A DNA stretch of 64,000 nucleotides from positions 98,840 through 162,839 of the forward strand of contig JAHDXO010000004.1 of NCBI GenBank assembly GCA_023382975.1. The letters run 5' to 3'. Every line of letters starts with the position of its first letter. Positions within the stretch are counted from its first letter, which is position 1. Below the pieces are notes generated by a model. That model saw only the letters and a list, made by a program, of their open reading frames with translations, did not search any database and had not been told where the DNA came from. A program made the position numbers and the translations under genes. Shown piece after piece: positions 8,900-17,126 of this stretch. Origin of the DNA: Pirellulaceae bacterium (GTDB lineage Bacteria > Planctomycetota > Planctomycetia > Pirellulales > Pirellulaceae).

Positions 8900-10962
8900 A
8901 ATCGCGGAGAATCCTGATCGCGGCTCTCGTGCTCGGCGCCACGTGTCTTCTGGTTCCCGCCGCCCGCCGCGCGGGGGCACAGAACGCGGTGGAAAAACGC
9001 TTCGATCAGCTCGACCGGAACAAGGACGGAAAGGTCACGCCGGACGAATTCCCGGCGTCGGAGTTTTTCAAGCGGCTGGATCTCGACGGCAACGGCGAGA
9101 TCACCAAGCCCGAAGCGGCCAAGGCGCTGATGCGCGGAGTCTTGAATGACGTGAGGACGCCCGCGACGGAGACTCCCGCGCCGACGGGACCGACTCCGTC
9201 TGAGGCTCCGGTGCGACAGGGGCCGCGGCCCGTGCGCCCCGGGGATCATGGCGTTGGCCGACTGGTTTCGGACTTGGCATTCACCGACCTGGCGCGTAAG
9301 TCGCATAAGCTCAGCGAACTCGCGGAACAGCGAGTCACGGTCCTGGCGATGACGAGCACAAGCTGTCCCTTGAGCAAGAAGTACCTACCGACACTGGTGG
9401 ATCTGGTCAAGACTTCCGGCCCCGGCATCGCTTGGGTGCTGGTCAACCCCGTGGCGACAGACAACCCGGACGAGATGCGCGTGGCAGCCGGTCAGTTCAA
9501 CGGACGAGCGGTCTATGTTCACGACAAGGAAGGCCAACTAGCCGGCGGCGTCGGTGCGCTTACCACCACGGACGTGATCGTGCTGGATCGGTCGCGGACG
9601 ATCGCCTATCACGGGGCCATCGACGACCAATACGGTTTCGGCTACTCGATCGATGCGCCTCGCTATCACTACTTAGCCGATGCGCTGGCCGCGCTCCAAT
9701 CCGACAGGCCGCCGCGGGTGGCCGCTACCGAGGCTCCCGGCTGCACGTTGGAGAAACCTGCCAGAACGGTATTGCCGACTGAGTTGACCTATCACAACCG
9801 GATCTCGCGAATCGTCCAGCAGCACTGTATCGAATGCCATCGCGACGGAGGCGTGGCTCCGTTCGCGCTGGACACCTACGACGATCTCGTGGGTCACGCG
9901 GGCATGGTCGAGCAGGTCGTGGAACGCGGGATCATGCCTCCCTGGTTCGCCGCCCAAGCGAAGACCGACGGCGAAGCCGGCGAGGTTTACACACCGTGGG
10001 CGAATGATCGCTCGCTGGCCGAAGCCGAGAAGCAGGACCTGCTGGCCTGGATCGCGGGTGGCAAACCAGAAGGCGACCGCCGCGACGCACCTCAGCCGCG
10101 CCAATTCGCGGAAGGCTGGCTGATTGGGAAACCGGACGCGGTGTTTGAATTCTCGGAGCCGGTTCCGATCAAGGCCACGGGAGTGATGCCGTATCAATAC
10201 GTGGTGGTGGAAACCAACCTTCCTGAAGACAAATGGGTTCAGGCGATCGAAGTCCAGCCCGGAGACCGGGGCGTCGTCCATCATGTGCTCGTCTTCGTGT
10301 CGGGGACGGACGGCGATGTCCCGGACGAGGAGGCGGAAGGACGAGCTGGATTCTGGGGGATTTACGTCCCGGGCAACAGCACGCTGGTCTATCCCGACGG
10401 CTTCGCCAAGCGTCTTCCCAAGGGGGCCAGACTCCGTTTCCAGATGCATTACACGCCGAACGGAACCGCCACGACCGACCGCTCGCGCATCGGGCTGATC
10501 TGGGCCAAGCAGCCGCCGCAGCACGAGGTCCGCGTCGCCGGCATCGTGAATACCCGCATCCGCATTCCGCCCGGAGCCGACAACCATCGCGAGGAAGCCG
10601 TCCTGCGCCTGCCGGTGGATGCGGCCATCATGGGGTTCCTCCCGCACATGCACTTGCGCGGCAAAGCCTGCAAGTACGAGGTCACCCGCGCGAACGGGCA
10701 AACCACGACGCTTCTGGACATCCCGCGCTACGACTTCAACTGGCAACTGCTGTACCGCTACTTGGAGCCGTTGTCGCTCAAGGCCGGCGACACGCTCCGC
10801 TTCACCGCCTGGTACGACAACAGCGACAAAAACCCCGCCAATCCGGATCCGACCCGGACAGTTCGTTGGGGCGCTCAGACATTCGACGAGATGCACCTCG
10901 GCTATATCGAGTACTACGTCCCCCAAAGTGAAGCTCGGCAATCCATTAGTCGCAAGGAGTGA
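8896..10962 (+). CDS. EF-hand, redoxin, cytochrome c and type II copper monooxygenase-like fusion
   Basis: The ATG at 8896 overlaps the previous stop and starts a signal peptide; upstream in-frame codons lie inside the previous gene. The 688-residue protein has a signal peptide (1-29), EF-hand loops (40-51, 62-73), and an AhpC/redoxin-like domain (about 115-265) with SCPLSKKY, that is, one Cys in place of a CxxC pair. A heme-c site CIECH follows (Cys311, Cys314, His315). The C-terminal domain resembles ascorbate-dependent type II copper monooxygenases, with HHVLVF, MHYTPNG and a HMH copper-ligand motif (His584, His586). The order suggests electron transfer to a copper site in the periplasm. 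The substrate is unknown. Redoxin-cytochrome-monooxygenase fusions are known in planctomycetes and acidobacteria; the EF-hand addition is the local feature. Confidence 0.75.
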   Translation: MKSRRILIAALVLGATCLLVPAARRAGAQNAVEKRFDQLDRNKDGKVTPDEFPASEFFKRLDLDGNGEITKPEAAKALMRGVLNDVRTPATETPAPTGPTPSEAPVRQGPRPVRPGDHGVGRLVSDLAFTDLARKSHKLSELAEQRVTVLAMTSTSCPLSKKYLPTLVDLVKTSGPGIAWVLVNPVATDNPDEMRVAAGQFNGRAVYVHDKEGQLAGGVGALTTTDVIVLDRSRTIAYHGAIDDQYGFGYSIDAPRYHYLADALAALQSDRPPRVAATEAPGCTLEKPARTVLPTELTYHNRISRIVQQHCIECHRDGGVAPFALDTYDDLVGHAGMVEQVVERGIMPPWFAAQAKTDGEAGEVYTPWANDRSLAEAEKQDLLAWIAGGKPEGDRRDAPQPRQFAEGWLIGKPDAVFEFSEPVPIKATGVMPYQYVVVETNLPEDKWVQAIEVQPGDRGVVHHVLVFVSGTDGDVPDEEAEGRAGFWGIYVPGNSTLVYPDGFAKRLPKGARLRFQMHYTPNGTATTDRSRIGLIWAKQPPQHEVRVAGIVNTRIRIPPGADNHREEAVLRLPVDAAIMGFLPHMHLRGKACKYEVTRANGQTTTLLDIPRYDFNWQLLYRYLEPLSLKAGDTLRFTAWYDNSDKNPANPDPTRTVRWGAQTFDEMHLGYIEYYVPQSEARQSISRKE

Positions 10963-10966
10963 TACC

Positions 10967-11974
10967 ATGAAACCACACAAAGAACCGATTTCCCGCCGCG
11001 TGTTCCTGCAAGGAACTCTGGCTTACGGTGGCATCGCTGCCCTCTTCGCGCCGCGCATCGTCCGAGCCGCCGAGGAGCCGGTTCCGCGTCGTTCGCGGAT
11101 TTCGTATTACTACAATGGCGAAATCCATGTCAATGAGATCGGCCAGCCAGAGGGGAAGCCGCTGACCAGCGGCCATTGGGACTTCAAGCCGTCCTGGTCC
11201 AAAACCGGTGACATGCTCGTGTTCTTTCGCCGTCTGAAAAACGACCCCGACGTCGGCAAGTGGATCACGGCCGTCCACATCATCAACGTGGACGGCACGG
11301 GTCTTCATCCGCTCTCCGACGGCACCTACACCGATTTCAATCCCACCTGGACACGCGACGGGAAAAACACGCCCTTATGGAACCGCAAAAACGCGGCGAC
11401 CGGCGGTTACTGCATCATGGCCAGCAAGGTGGGAGGCAAACCGGGCGAGGAAGTGGCGCTCACCGACCGGCGGTACAGTTCCTGGGTCCACTCGGCCCTC
11501 ACCGACGGCAGGCTGTTCGTGGCGTCCGCGCCCCCGAACCTCGGTCGCGGTTACTACTTGATGACGCCGAATCCCGACGGCGAGCCGAAGTTCGAGCGGA
11601 TCGAGTGCGAACTCGCGAGAAGGGGCTTTTTGGACCGCGTGAGCGTCTCGCCCAGCGAACAGAAGATTTGCTTTGAGTACCAAGCGGGATTCAGGACCAA
11701 GGGCATGGCGGGACGCACGCTGTACATCGCCGATTTCGACGTGCAGCAGCGGACGATCACGAACCCGAAGCCGATTGCCAACGAAGCGGGCAAGCCGTTT
11801 TGGATTGCCTACCCGCGCTGGATCGACGGCGAGGCGGCGGTGATTTACCACTCCGGCGAAACCGGGAAGAACCAATTGTACGTGTACCGGCTGGACGACG
11901 GCTCGACCAATCGCGTGTCCACCAACCCACAAGCCAACTACCAATATCCGCATGGCGAAGCGGCTCCGTGCTGA
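10967..11974 (+). CDS. Tat-exported TolB-like beta-propeller protein
   Basis: The ATG at 10967 lies 4 bases after the previous stop, with CAAGGAG upstream. The 335-residue product begins with a twin-arginine signal (SRRVFLQG, hydrophobic stretch, cleavage near VRAAEE). The rest has TolB/DPP-IV-like blades: WDFKPSWSKTGDMLVFF, FNPTWTRDGKN, DRVSVSPSEQKICFEY, WIDGEAAVIYHSGE. No enzyme active site is evident. Tat export suggests it is folded in the cytoplasm. It is the last gene of the first packed block before a repeat-bearing gap. Confidence 0.8.
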   Translation: MKPHKEPISRRVFLQGTLAYGGIAALFAPRIVRAAEEPVPRRSRISYYYNGEIHVNEIGQPEGKPLTSGHWDFKPSWSKTGDMLVFFRRLKNDPDVGKWITAVHIINVDGTGLHPLSDGTYTDFNPTWTRDGKNTPLWNRKNAATGGYCIMASKVGGKPGEEVALTDRRYSSWVHSALTDGRLFVASAPPNLGRGYYLMTPNPDGEPKFERIECELARRGFLDRVSVSPSEQKICFEYQAGFRTKGMAGRTLYIADFDVQQRTITNPKPIANEAGKPFWIAYPRWIDGEAAVIYHSGETGKNQLYVYRLDDGSTNRVSTNPQANYQYPHGEAAPC

Positions 11975-11997
11975 AGATGCGGACGGGAGGATTTCAA

Positions 11998-12080
11998 CAC
12001 AGAGGCACAGAGTACACAGAGGAGAAGAGATGGGTGCTGCTCGTTGACTCCAGGCGAGTCTGTTCTCTGTGCCCTCTGTG
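11998..12080. repeat. Intergenic inverted repeat
   Basis: CACAGAGGCACAGAG at 11998-12012 faces CTCTGTGCCCTCTGTG at 12065-12080; they are complementary except for one extra C. A further ACACAGAGGAGAAGAG lies next to the left arm. The pair fills most of the 139-bp gap between the genes ending at 11974 and starting at 12114. Sequences of this CACAGAGG type are, from memory, common dispersed repeats in planctomycete and verrucomicrobial genomes. The gap holds no gene. Confidence 0.6.
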
Positions 12081-12113
12081 GTCTCGGCGGTTAGAACTTT
12101 GGAGCGAAGCCTC

Positions 12114-13154
12114 ATGATTACAGAAAGAAGTCTCGGACGGCGGGAATTCGTCAAGCAGGCGGCACAGGCGGTTGCCACGGCAGCAGTCTGCGACAGCATG
12201 ACGCCCGCCGCGGCTCAAGCAGGCTCGGCTGCCGAACCAGCCGATACCATCCCGGTGCGCACTCTCGGCCGAACCGGACTCAAACTTCCGATCCTCGGCT
12301 ACGGCGGCGCGGCCCTGCCCAAAGCCTGGCGCAATCCGCTGCCGTACGAAGATCGCGTGGAGTTGATCCGGTGTGCCTTCGACCGCGGCCTGCGCTACTT
12401 CGACACGGCCGGCAACTACATGGAGAGCCAGGCGATCCTCGGCGAGGCGCTCAAAGACCGGCGTCGAGACGTGTGTCTGGTGACGAAAGTCGAGACCACC
12501 CAGCCGGAACTGGTACGCAAAGCGGTGGAGAAATCACTCAAGGAGCTGCAGACCGATTACCTGGACATCCTCCTGATCCACGGCTCGCCGGGACTGGAGC
12601 AGATGAGCGTCGAACAGGCGATGAAGATCCACGCCGAGTTGGTCAGACTCCGCGACGAGAAGATCACGCGATTTGTCGGTTTCTCCGCGCACGGCTATTT
12701 CGACAAGGCGCTGGCCCTGATCAACTCCGGCGGATTCGAGGTGTGCATGTTGTCCTACGGCTACATGCCACGAGGCAGCAGTTCGGTCTGGAGCGCCCGG
12801 ATGACCCAACTGCGCGATGACTGTTTAACCAAAGCTCACGAGCTGGGCATGGGCATCGTGGCGATGAAAGTCATCGGCGGCGGCTGGCTGGGCCGGTGGT
12901 CGGGGTACCTTGTGCCGAGCTTCGACAAGCAGCGGCTCTCGCAACTGCCCGGCGCCGCCATTCGCCACGTGCTGCACGATCAGCGTGTTCACCTCCTGGC
13001 TATCGGAATGCACCTGAAGAGCCAGATCGACGCCAACATCACGACTTTCACCGGCGAAGCCAACTACACGCCGCAAGACCGCGTGCTGCTGGCGGAGTTC
13101 TCGGCCCAGCTTTACCAGACCGAGACGCTCAAGAAGCTGCGGATCGAGCAATAG
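12114..13154 (+). CDS. Aldo/keto reductase with Tat signal
   Basis: A 346-residue protein. The ATG at 12114 is preferred because it starts a twin-arginine leader (LGRREFVKQ, then an Ala-rich hydrophobic stretch). The aldo/keto reductase fold starts at about residue 47 (VRTLGRTGLKLPILGYGG). The tetrad is visible: Asp97 and Tyr102 in YFDTAGNYME, Lys125 in LVTKVE and His156 in LLIHGS. NAD(P)H-dependent carbonyl reduction is the family activity; export is unusual but typical of planctomycete Tat-tagged members. Reading continues to GIVAMKVIGGGW, also typical. The substrate is unknown. Confidence 0.85.
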   Translation: MITERSLGRREFVKQAAQAVATAAVCDSMTPAAAQAGSAAEPADTIPVRTLGRTGLKLPILGYGGAALPKAWRNPLPYEDRVELIRCAFDRGLRYFDTAGNYMESQAILGEALKDRRRDVCLVTKVETTQPELVRKAVEKSLKELQTDYLDILLIHGSPGLEQMSVEQAMKIHAELVRLRDEKITRFVGFSAHGYFDKALALINSGGFEVCMLSYGYMPRGSSSVWSARMTQLRDDCLTKAHELGMGIVAMKVIGGGWLGRWSGYLVPSFDKQRLSQLPGAAIRHVLHDQRVHLLAIGMHLKSQIDANITTFTGEANYTPQDRVLLAEFSAQLYQTETLKKLRIEQ

Positions 13155-13256
13155 TCTGGGCAGTCTTGAGGCTGCGGCCAGACTGGTGCCCGCGGCGCCG
13201 CCCCAGAAGCGAGATCCTGCAAAGGTAAGTCACCTGATTTCAGCGAAGGACACACC

Positions 13257-14822
13257 ATGAAACGTCTCCTGATCGTCACCTGCTTTCTCGTCAACTCGTT
13301 CGCGGGCGCGGGGGAGGTGCCGCGGAAGCCGAATATCCTGCTCTTCCTTGCCGACGACCTCGGCTATGCCGACATCGGTGCGAACAGCTGCCAGGACATC
13401 CCGACGCCGCACATCGACGCCATCGCCTCCAACGGCGTGCGTTTCACTGACGGCTACGCGACGCACCCGGTCTGCTCGCCGTCGCGCGCCGGACTGATGA
13501 GCGGCATGTATCAGCACCGGTTCGGGTTCGAGCACAACTCGGGGCCGGAACGTTATGCGTCGCCGGAGTTCGGCATGCCCCGCGACGTGCCGTCGCTGGC
13601 GGAGAAGCTCAAGGCGGCTGGGTACGCAACCGGCATGGTCGGCAAGTGGCACATCGGATTCCAGGAAGGGCTGCGGCCGCACGAACGCGGGTTCGACTAC
13701 TATTTCGGGTTCCTCAGCGGCGCACGTAGCTTTTATCCCGACAGCCCGCGTGAGTTCGATCCGATCATTCGCAACGGAGTGCGAGTCACGGACGAGACCG
13801 AGTACCTGACCGACGCCTTTGCACGCGAGTCGGTGGATTTCATCGAGCGAAGCAAAGACCGGCCGTGGCTGCTGTATCTCGCGTTCAATGCCGTCCATTC
13901 GCCGCTGGAGGCGACACCGAAGTACGAAGCCCGCTTCCCGCACATCTCGGATCCGAAACGCAAGACGTATGCGGGCATGTTGAGCGCCCTCGACGACGCC
14001 GTCGGGCGGGTCATGGCCAAAGTGCGCGAACTCGGTCAAGAAGAGAACACGCTGGTCATGTTCTACAGCGACAACGGCGGGCCGACTCCCGAAACGACGT
14101 CGCGCAACGATCCGCTGCGTGGCTACAAAGGGCAGATGTTCGAAGGGGGCATCCGCGTGCCGTTCGCGATGCAGTGGAAAGGCAAGATTCCCGCCGGTCA
14201 AACCTATCGCGAGCCGGTGATGGGCTTTGATTGCCATGCGACGGCGCTGGCTGCAGCTGGCGTGGACGTCTCGCGGAGCGAGAGGCCTACACTGGACGGC
14301 GAGAACCTGCTTCCGTTCCTGACTGGCGAGAAGCCGGGCCGACCGCACGAGCAACTCTTCTGGCGAGCCGGCGCTCGGCAACACGCCGCGCGGGCCGGCG
14401 ACTGGAAGCTGGTCAGCATTCCGCGCTTGGGTGAACCGATGCTGTTCAACCTCCAGGACGACATCGGCGAACAGCACGATCTGGCGGCGAGTCACCCCGA
14501 CAAGCTCAAGGAACTGCAAGCCGCGTTTGCCGAGTGGGAGCGAGGCACTCAGCCCGCGAAGTGGATTCGTCAGGACCAGCGGAATGCCGAGATCGGGGGC
14601 CAACTGAAGGCAGAGGGCGAACCACCAACTCCGCGCCGACGCACCCCCGCCGCCGGTCGCATCGACGAGCCGTTCAAGGCCGCCGACAAGAACAACGACG
14701 GCAAGCTCTCGCGCGACGAATACCCACAGCCAGGAGTCTTCGACGCCGTCGACGCGAACAAAGACGGCCTTGCCACGCTGGAAGAAGTGCGTGCCTACTT
14801 CCGAAATCGGAACAGGAACTGA
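13257..14822 (+). CDS. Secreted sulfatase with C-terminal EF-hand pair
   Basis: A 521-residue arylsulfatase-family protein with a signal peptide (1-18). The formylglycine motif CSPSR is at residues 73-77, so maturation to an active enzyme is expected if a formylglycine-generating enzyme is present. Metal-binding Asp33-Asp34 (LADDLGYAD) and MVGKWHIG, SDNGG and GGIRVP blocks are present. The domain ends near residue 450. An EF-hand pair follows (loops at 477-488 and 499-510), the reverse of the N-terminal placement in neighbouring genes. It removes sulfate esters, probably from a polysaccharide or glycan, outside the cytoplasm. The start follows AAGGACACACC. The 102-bp upstream gap has no gene. 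Confidence 0.9.
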   Translation: MKRLLIVTCFLVNSFAGAGEVPRKPNILLFLADDLGYADIGANSCQDIPTPHIDAIASNGVRFTDGYATHPVCSPSRAGLMSGMYQHRFGFEHNSGPERYASPEFGMPRDVPSLAEKLKAAGYATGMVGKWHIGFQEGLRPHERGFDYYFGFLSGARSFYPDSPREFDPIIRNGVRVTDETEYLTDAFARESVDFIERSKDRPWLLYLAFNAVHSPLEATPKYEARFPHISDPKRKTYAGMLSALDDAVGRVMAKVRELGQEENTLVMFYSDNGGPTPETTSRNDPLRGYKGQMFEGGIRVPFAMQWKGKIPAGQTYREPVMGFDCHATALAAAGVDVSRSERPTLDGENLLPFLTGEKPGRPHEQLFWRAGARQHAARAGDWKLVSIPRLGEPMLFNLQDDIGEQHDLAASHPDKLKELQAAFAEWERGTQPAKWIRQDQRNAEIGGQLKAEGEPPTPRRRTPAAGRIDEPFKAADKNNDGKLSRDEYPQPGVFDAVDANKDGLATLEEVRAYFRNRNRN

Positions 14823-14825
14823 GCG

Positions 14826-17126
14826 ATGAAGACCATGACTCAACTCGTCATCGGATATTCGCTGGCGATCGTGCTGAGTTGCTCGTCGAGTGTCCCCGCA
14901 GTTGGTCAGGAACCGCCAGGCGCTGCGGCATTCAAACGGCTCGACCAGAACGGCGACGGCAAGATCACGCGCGACGAGGCGCCCAGCGCGGAGAGCTTTC
15001 GGGCCGCCGATGCGGATCAGAACGGCTCGGTCAGCCTCGACGAGTTTCGCCGGTATCTGGCCAACCGGAATCGACCTGAGCTAGAACGGACGTTACCAGA
15101 CTCAGCCACTCCCGCGACGGCACCTGCAACGCCGCAGCCGGTGAACGGCGCTCCCGCCCTCAAACAGCTCCCCGATTCCGACGCCGTGCGTGATGCGGCG
15201 GGTGTGGGACAGCTCTTCGAGTGCGTGCATGTGCCCGGATTGACCGACATCCGCAAGGGCGTGAACGGTTTCGCCATCGCTGATCTCAACCGCGATGGAC
15301 GGCCGGACTTCATCGCCACGGTGTCGCCGCCGGTTTCGCTGCCGGGAGTCGCGGGCACAACCACGGGCAATGTGCAGCGCAGTCGCCGCCTGACGGCCAT
15401 CGATCAACTCGTGGTCTTCCTTAATGAGGGCGGGTTCCGCTTTCGCGAGCATCGCATCGAGATTCGCGGCTCGACCTTGACCTCGGAGCGGTTCGAGGGC
15501 CGCGCCCAGGTGCCGAATCTGGCGGACTTCAACGGCGACGGCTTCCTCGACCTCTTCATCACGCGGCACTCGCCAATGCAGGCCAACGAGAATCGCGGCA
15601 ACGTGCCGCTGCTGGGCAACACCTTCCTGCTCAGCGATGGCGCGTGGGATCGCTTCGAGGATGTGTCGGCCAAGATGGGCACCCGCAACGAACGCGCCTA
15701 CAACCGCCAGAGCAGCATCGGCGACGTGAACGGCGACGGCTGGCTCGACATCGCCATCGGCTGCGACAACATCGGCAACGCCATGGGCGGCCTCCCGCAC
15801 AGCCGGCTGTATGTGTATCGTAGTCATCACGCTCCGCGTGATGAAAAAGGGAAGAAGCATCACGCGGAGCGTGATGGCCACTTCGAGGACATCGGCGGAA
15901 CCGGCCTCGTCCCCGACTTCGGCGGCTTCTACCACGATTCGGCGAAGGACAAGGCCGGGCCAAACCTCGCCCTGCGCGACCTCGACGGTGATGGCGACCT
16001 TGACCTCGTTCAGTCCTGCCACATCGACCTGCGCGAGCCGCTGCTGCCCTACTCGCCGGGCGAATACCGGCAGGGCGTCTTTTGCTGGAAGAACCTCTTC
16101 CGTGAGACCGGCGAAACTCGTTTCGAGAAGATCACCGGCAACGGCCTCGCCGTCGAAGCGAGCCTGCGATACAACCGCGAGAAACAAGTCTACGAAAGCG
16201 CCACCGACGCCAAAGCACCCGGCCTGCCCTATCTCTTCTTTGCCGACGTGGACAATGACGGCCGGCAGGATGCCCTCGCCATCGGCCCCAGCGATCCGAA
16301 CTGGTCACCGCGCACCGAGGATGTGGGCGGACGATTCTGGAAGAACCTCGGCGGCTTCCGGTTCGAGGAACGCACCGAGGCGGCAGGACTCGCCGCGCTG
16401 AACTGGAGCTATCGCCAATGGCATGAGTTCTTCTCGCAGCCGATGTCCGAGGCGCATCGCCGTTGGCGTCCGCTTAGCGGCACACGCAGCCAGCCCGGAA
16501 TGCCTTCGCGTCATCCGCTGGGGAACCGACCCTACTACGCCGACGCCGTCTTTGGCGACTTCGACAACGACGGCTGGCTCGACCTCGTCGTACTCGACCG
16601 ACGGGAAAGCCCCAATCTGCCCACCCGCTCGATGCTGTGGATGAATCGCGGCGACGGCACCTTCGAGCCGAAGCCGAGCACTTTCAGCGGCCTCGACAGC
16701 AGTGGCATCTCCGGCGAGGCCGCCGACCTCAATGGCGACGGCCTGCTCGATCTCTTCATCGCCGCGGACCCGGACAACACCGGCGTCGCCCTCGACATCG
16801 CCCGCTACGAAAGCAAGGTCTATTGGAACACCGGCGAGCACGGCGGCAAACAACACCATTGGCTCCACCTGACTTTCACCGGCATCGAGGACGCCGAACT
16901 CATCGGCGCCCGCGTCGAACTCACCGCCGACGGTCGCAAGCAATATCGCTGGATTCACAGCAATCACAGCTACAAGAGCGGCGGAGCGCTGGATGCCCAC
17001 TTTGGACTCGGACAGGCAACGAGCGCCGATGTGAAGGTCACGCTGCTTAGCGGAACGTCGAGGACCGTCACCGCAATCCGCGCCGACCGGTCGCACGTAA
17101 TTGACTGGAGAGGATCTGAGCGATGA
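14826..17126 (+). CDS. Secreted EF-hand and FG-GAP/UnbV-like repeat protein, paralogue 1
   Basis: A 766-residue protein starting 4 bases after the sulfatase stop. Signal peptide (about 1-28), EF-hand loops at 40-51 and 62-73, then a Pro/Ala-rich linker. The body has repeated calcium-type FG-GAP/VCBS segments (DLNRDGRPDF, DFNGDGFLDLF, DVNGDGWLDIA, DLDGDGDLDLV, DFDNDGWLDLV). The C-terminal 110 residues (HHWLHLTFTG to AHFGLGQA) resemble the ASPIC/UnbV domain. An integrin-alpha-like beta-propeller is the likely fold, usually binding ligands or partners rather than catalysing. A palindromic repeat at 15825-15876 encodes a His/Lys/Arg-rich loop absent from paralogue 2. The stop overlaps the next start (ATGA). 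Confidence 0.8.
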   Translation: MKTMTQLVIGYSLAIVLSCSSSVPAVGQEPPGAAAFKRLDQNGDGKITRDEAPSAESFRAADADQNGSVSLDEFRRYLANRNRPELERTLPDSATPATAPATPQPVNGAPALKQLPDSDAVRDAAGVGQLFECVHVPGLTDIRKGVNGFAIADLNRDGRPDFIATVSPPVSLPGVAGTTTGNVQRSRRLTAIDQLVVFLNEGGFRFREHRIEIRGSTLTSERFEGRAQVPNLADFNGDGFLDLFITRHSPMQANENRGNVPLLGNTFLLSDGAWDRFEDVSAKMGTRNERAYNRQSSIGDVNGDGWLDIAIGCDNIGNAMGGLPHSRLYVYRSHHAPRDEKGKKHHAERDGHFEDIGGTGLVPDFGGFYHDSAKDKAGPNLALRDLDGDGDLDLVQSCHIDLREPLLPYSPGEYRQGVFCWKNLFRETGETRFEKITGNGLAVEASLRYNREKQVYESATDAKAPGLPYLFFADVDNDGRQDALAIGPSDPNWSPRTEDVGGRFWKNLGGFRFEERTEAAGLAALNWSYRQWHEFFSQPMSEAHRRWRPLSGTRSQPGMPSRHPLGNRPYYADAVFGDFDNDGWLDLVVLDRRESPNLPTRSMLWMNRGDGTFEPKPSTFSGLDSSGISGEAADLNGDGLLDLFIAADPDNTGVALDIARYESKVYWNTGEHGGKQHHWLHLTFTGIEDAELIGARVELTADGRKQYRWIHSNHSYKSGGALDAHFGLGQATSADVKVTLLSGTSRTVTAIRADRSHVIDWRGSER
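15825..15876. repeat. Paired palindromic repeat in coding sequence, copy 1
   Basis: CATCACGCTCCGCGTGATG at 15825-15843 and CATCACGCGGAGCGTGATG at 15858-15876 are exact reverse complements of each other, and each is also nearly self-complementary (ATCACGC and GCGTGAT around three bases). The spacer is a 14-base purine-rich run. The block is read in frame as a basic HHAPRDEKGKKHHAERDG-like loop. An identical block lies at 21920-21971 in the paralogue, and the surrounding bases are also identical. Confidence 0.75.

Noticed and set aside
9673..10980. 435-codon open frame on the minus strand
   Set aside because: Antisense to the redoxin-monooxygenase gene, which has clear motifs; no domain seen in the antisense product.
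13155..13256. Possible small gene or repeat between the aldo/keto reductase and sulfatase genes
   Set aside because: GGTGCCCGCGGCGCC recalls bases near 8816-8830, but there is no frame with a start and no inverted structure strong enough to call.
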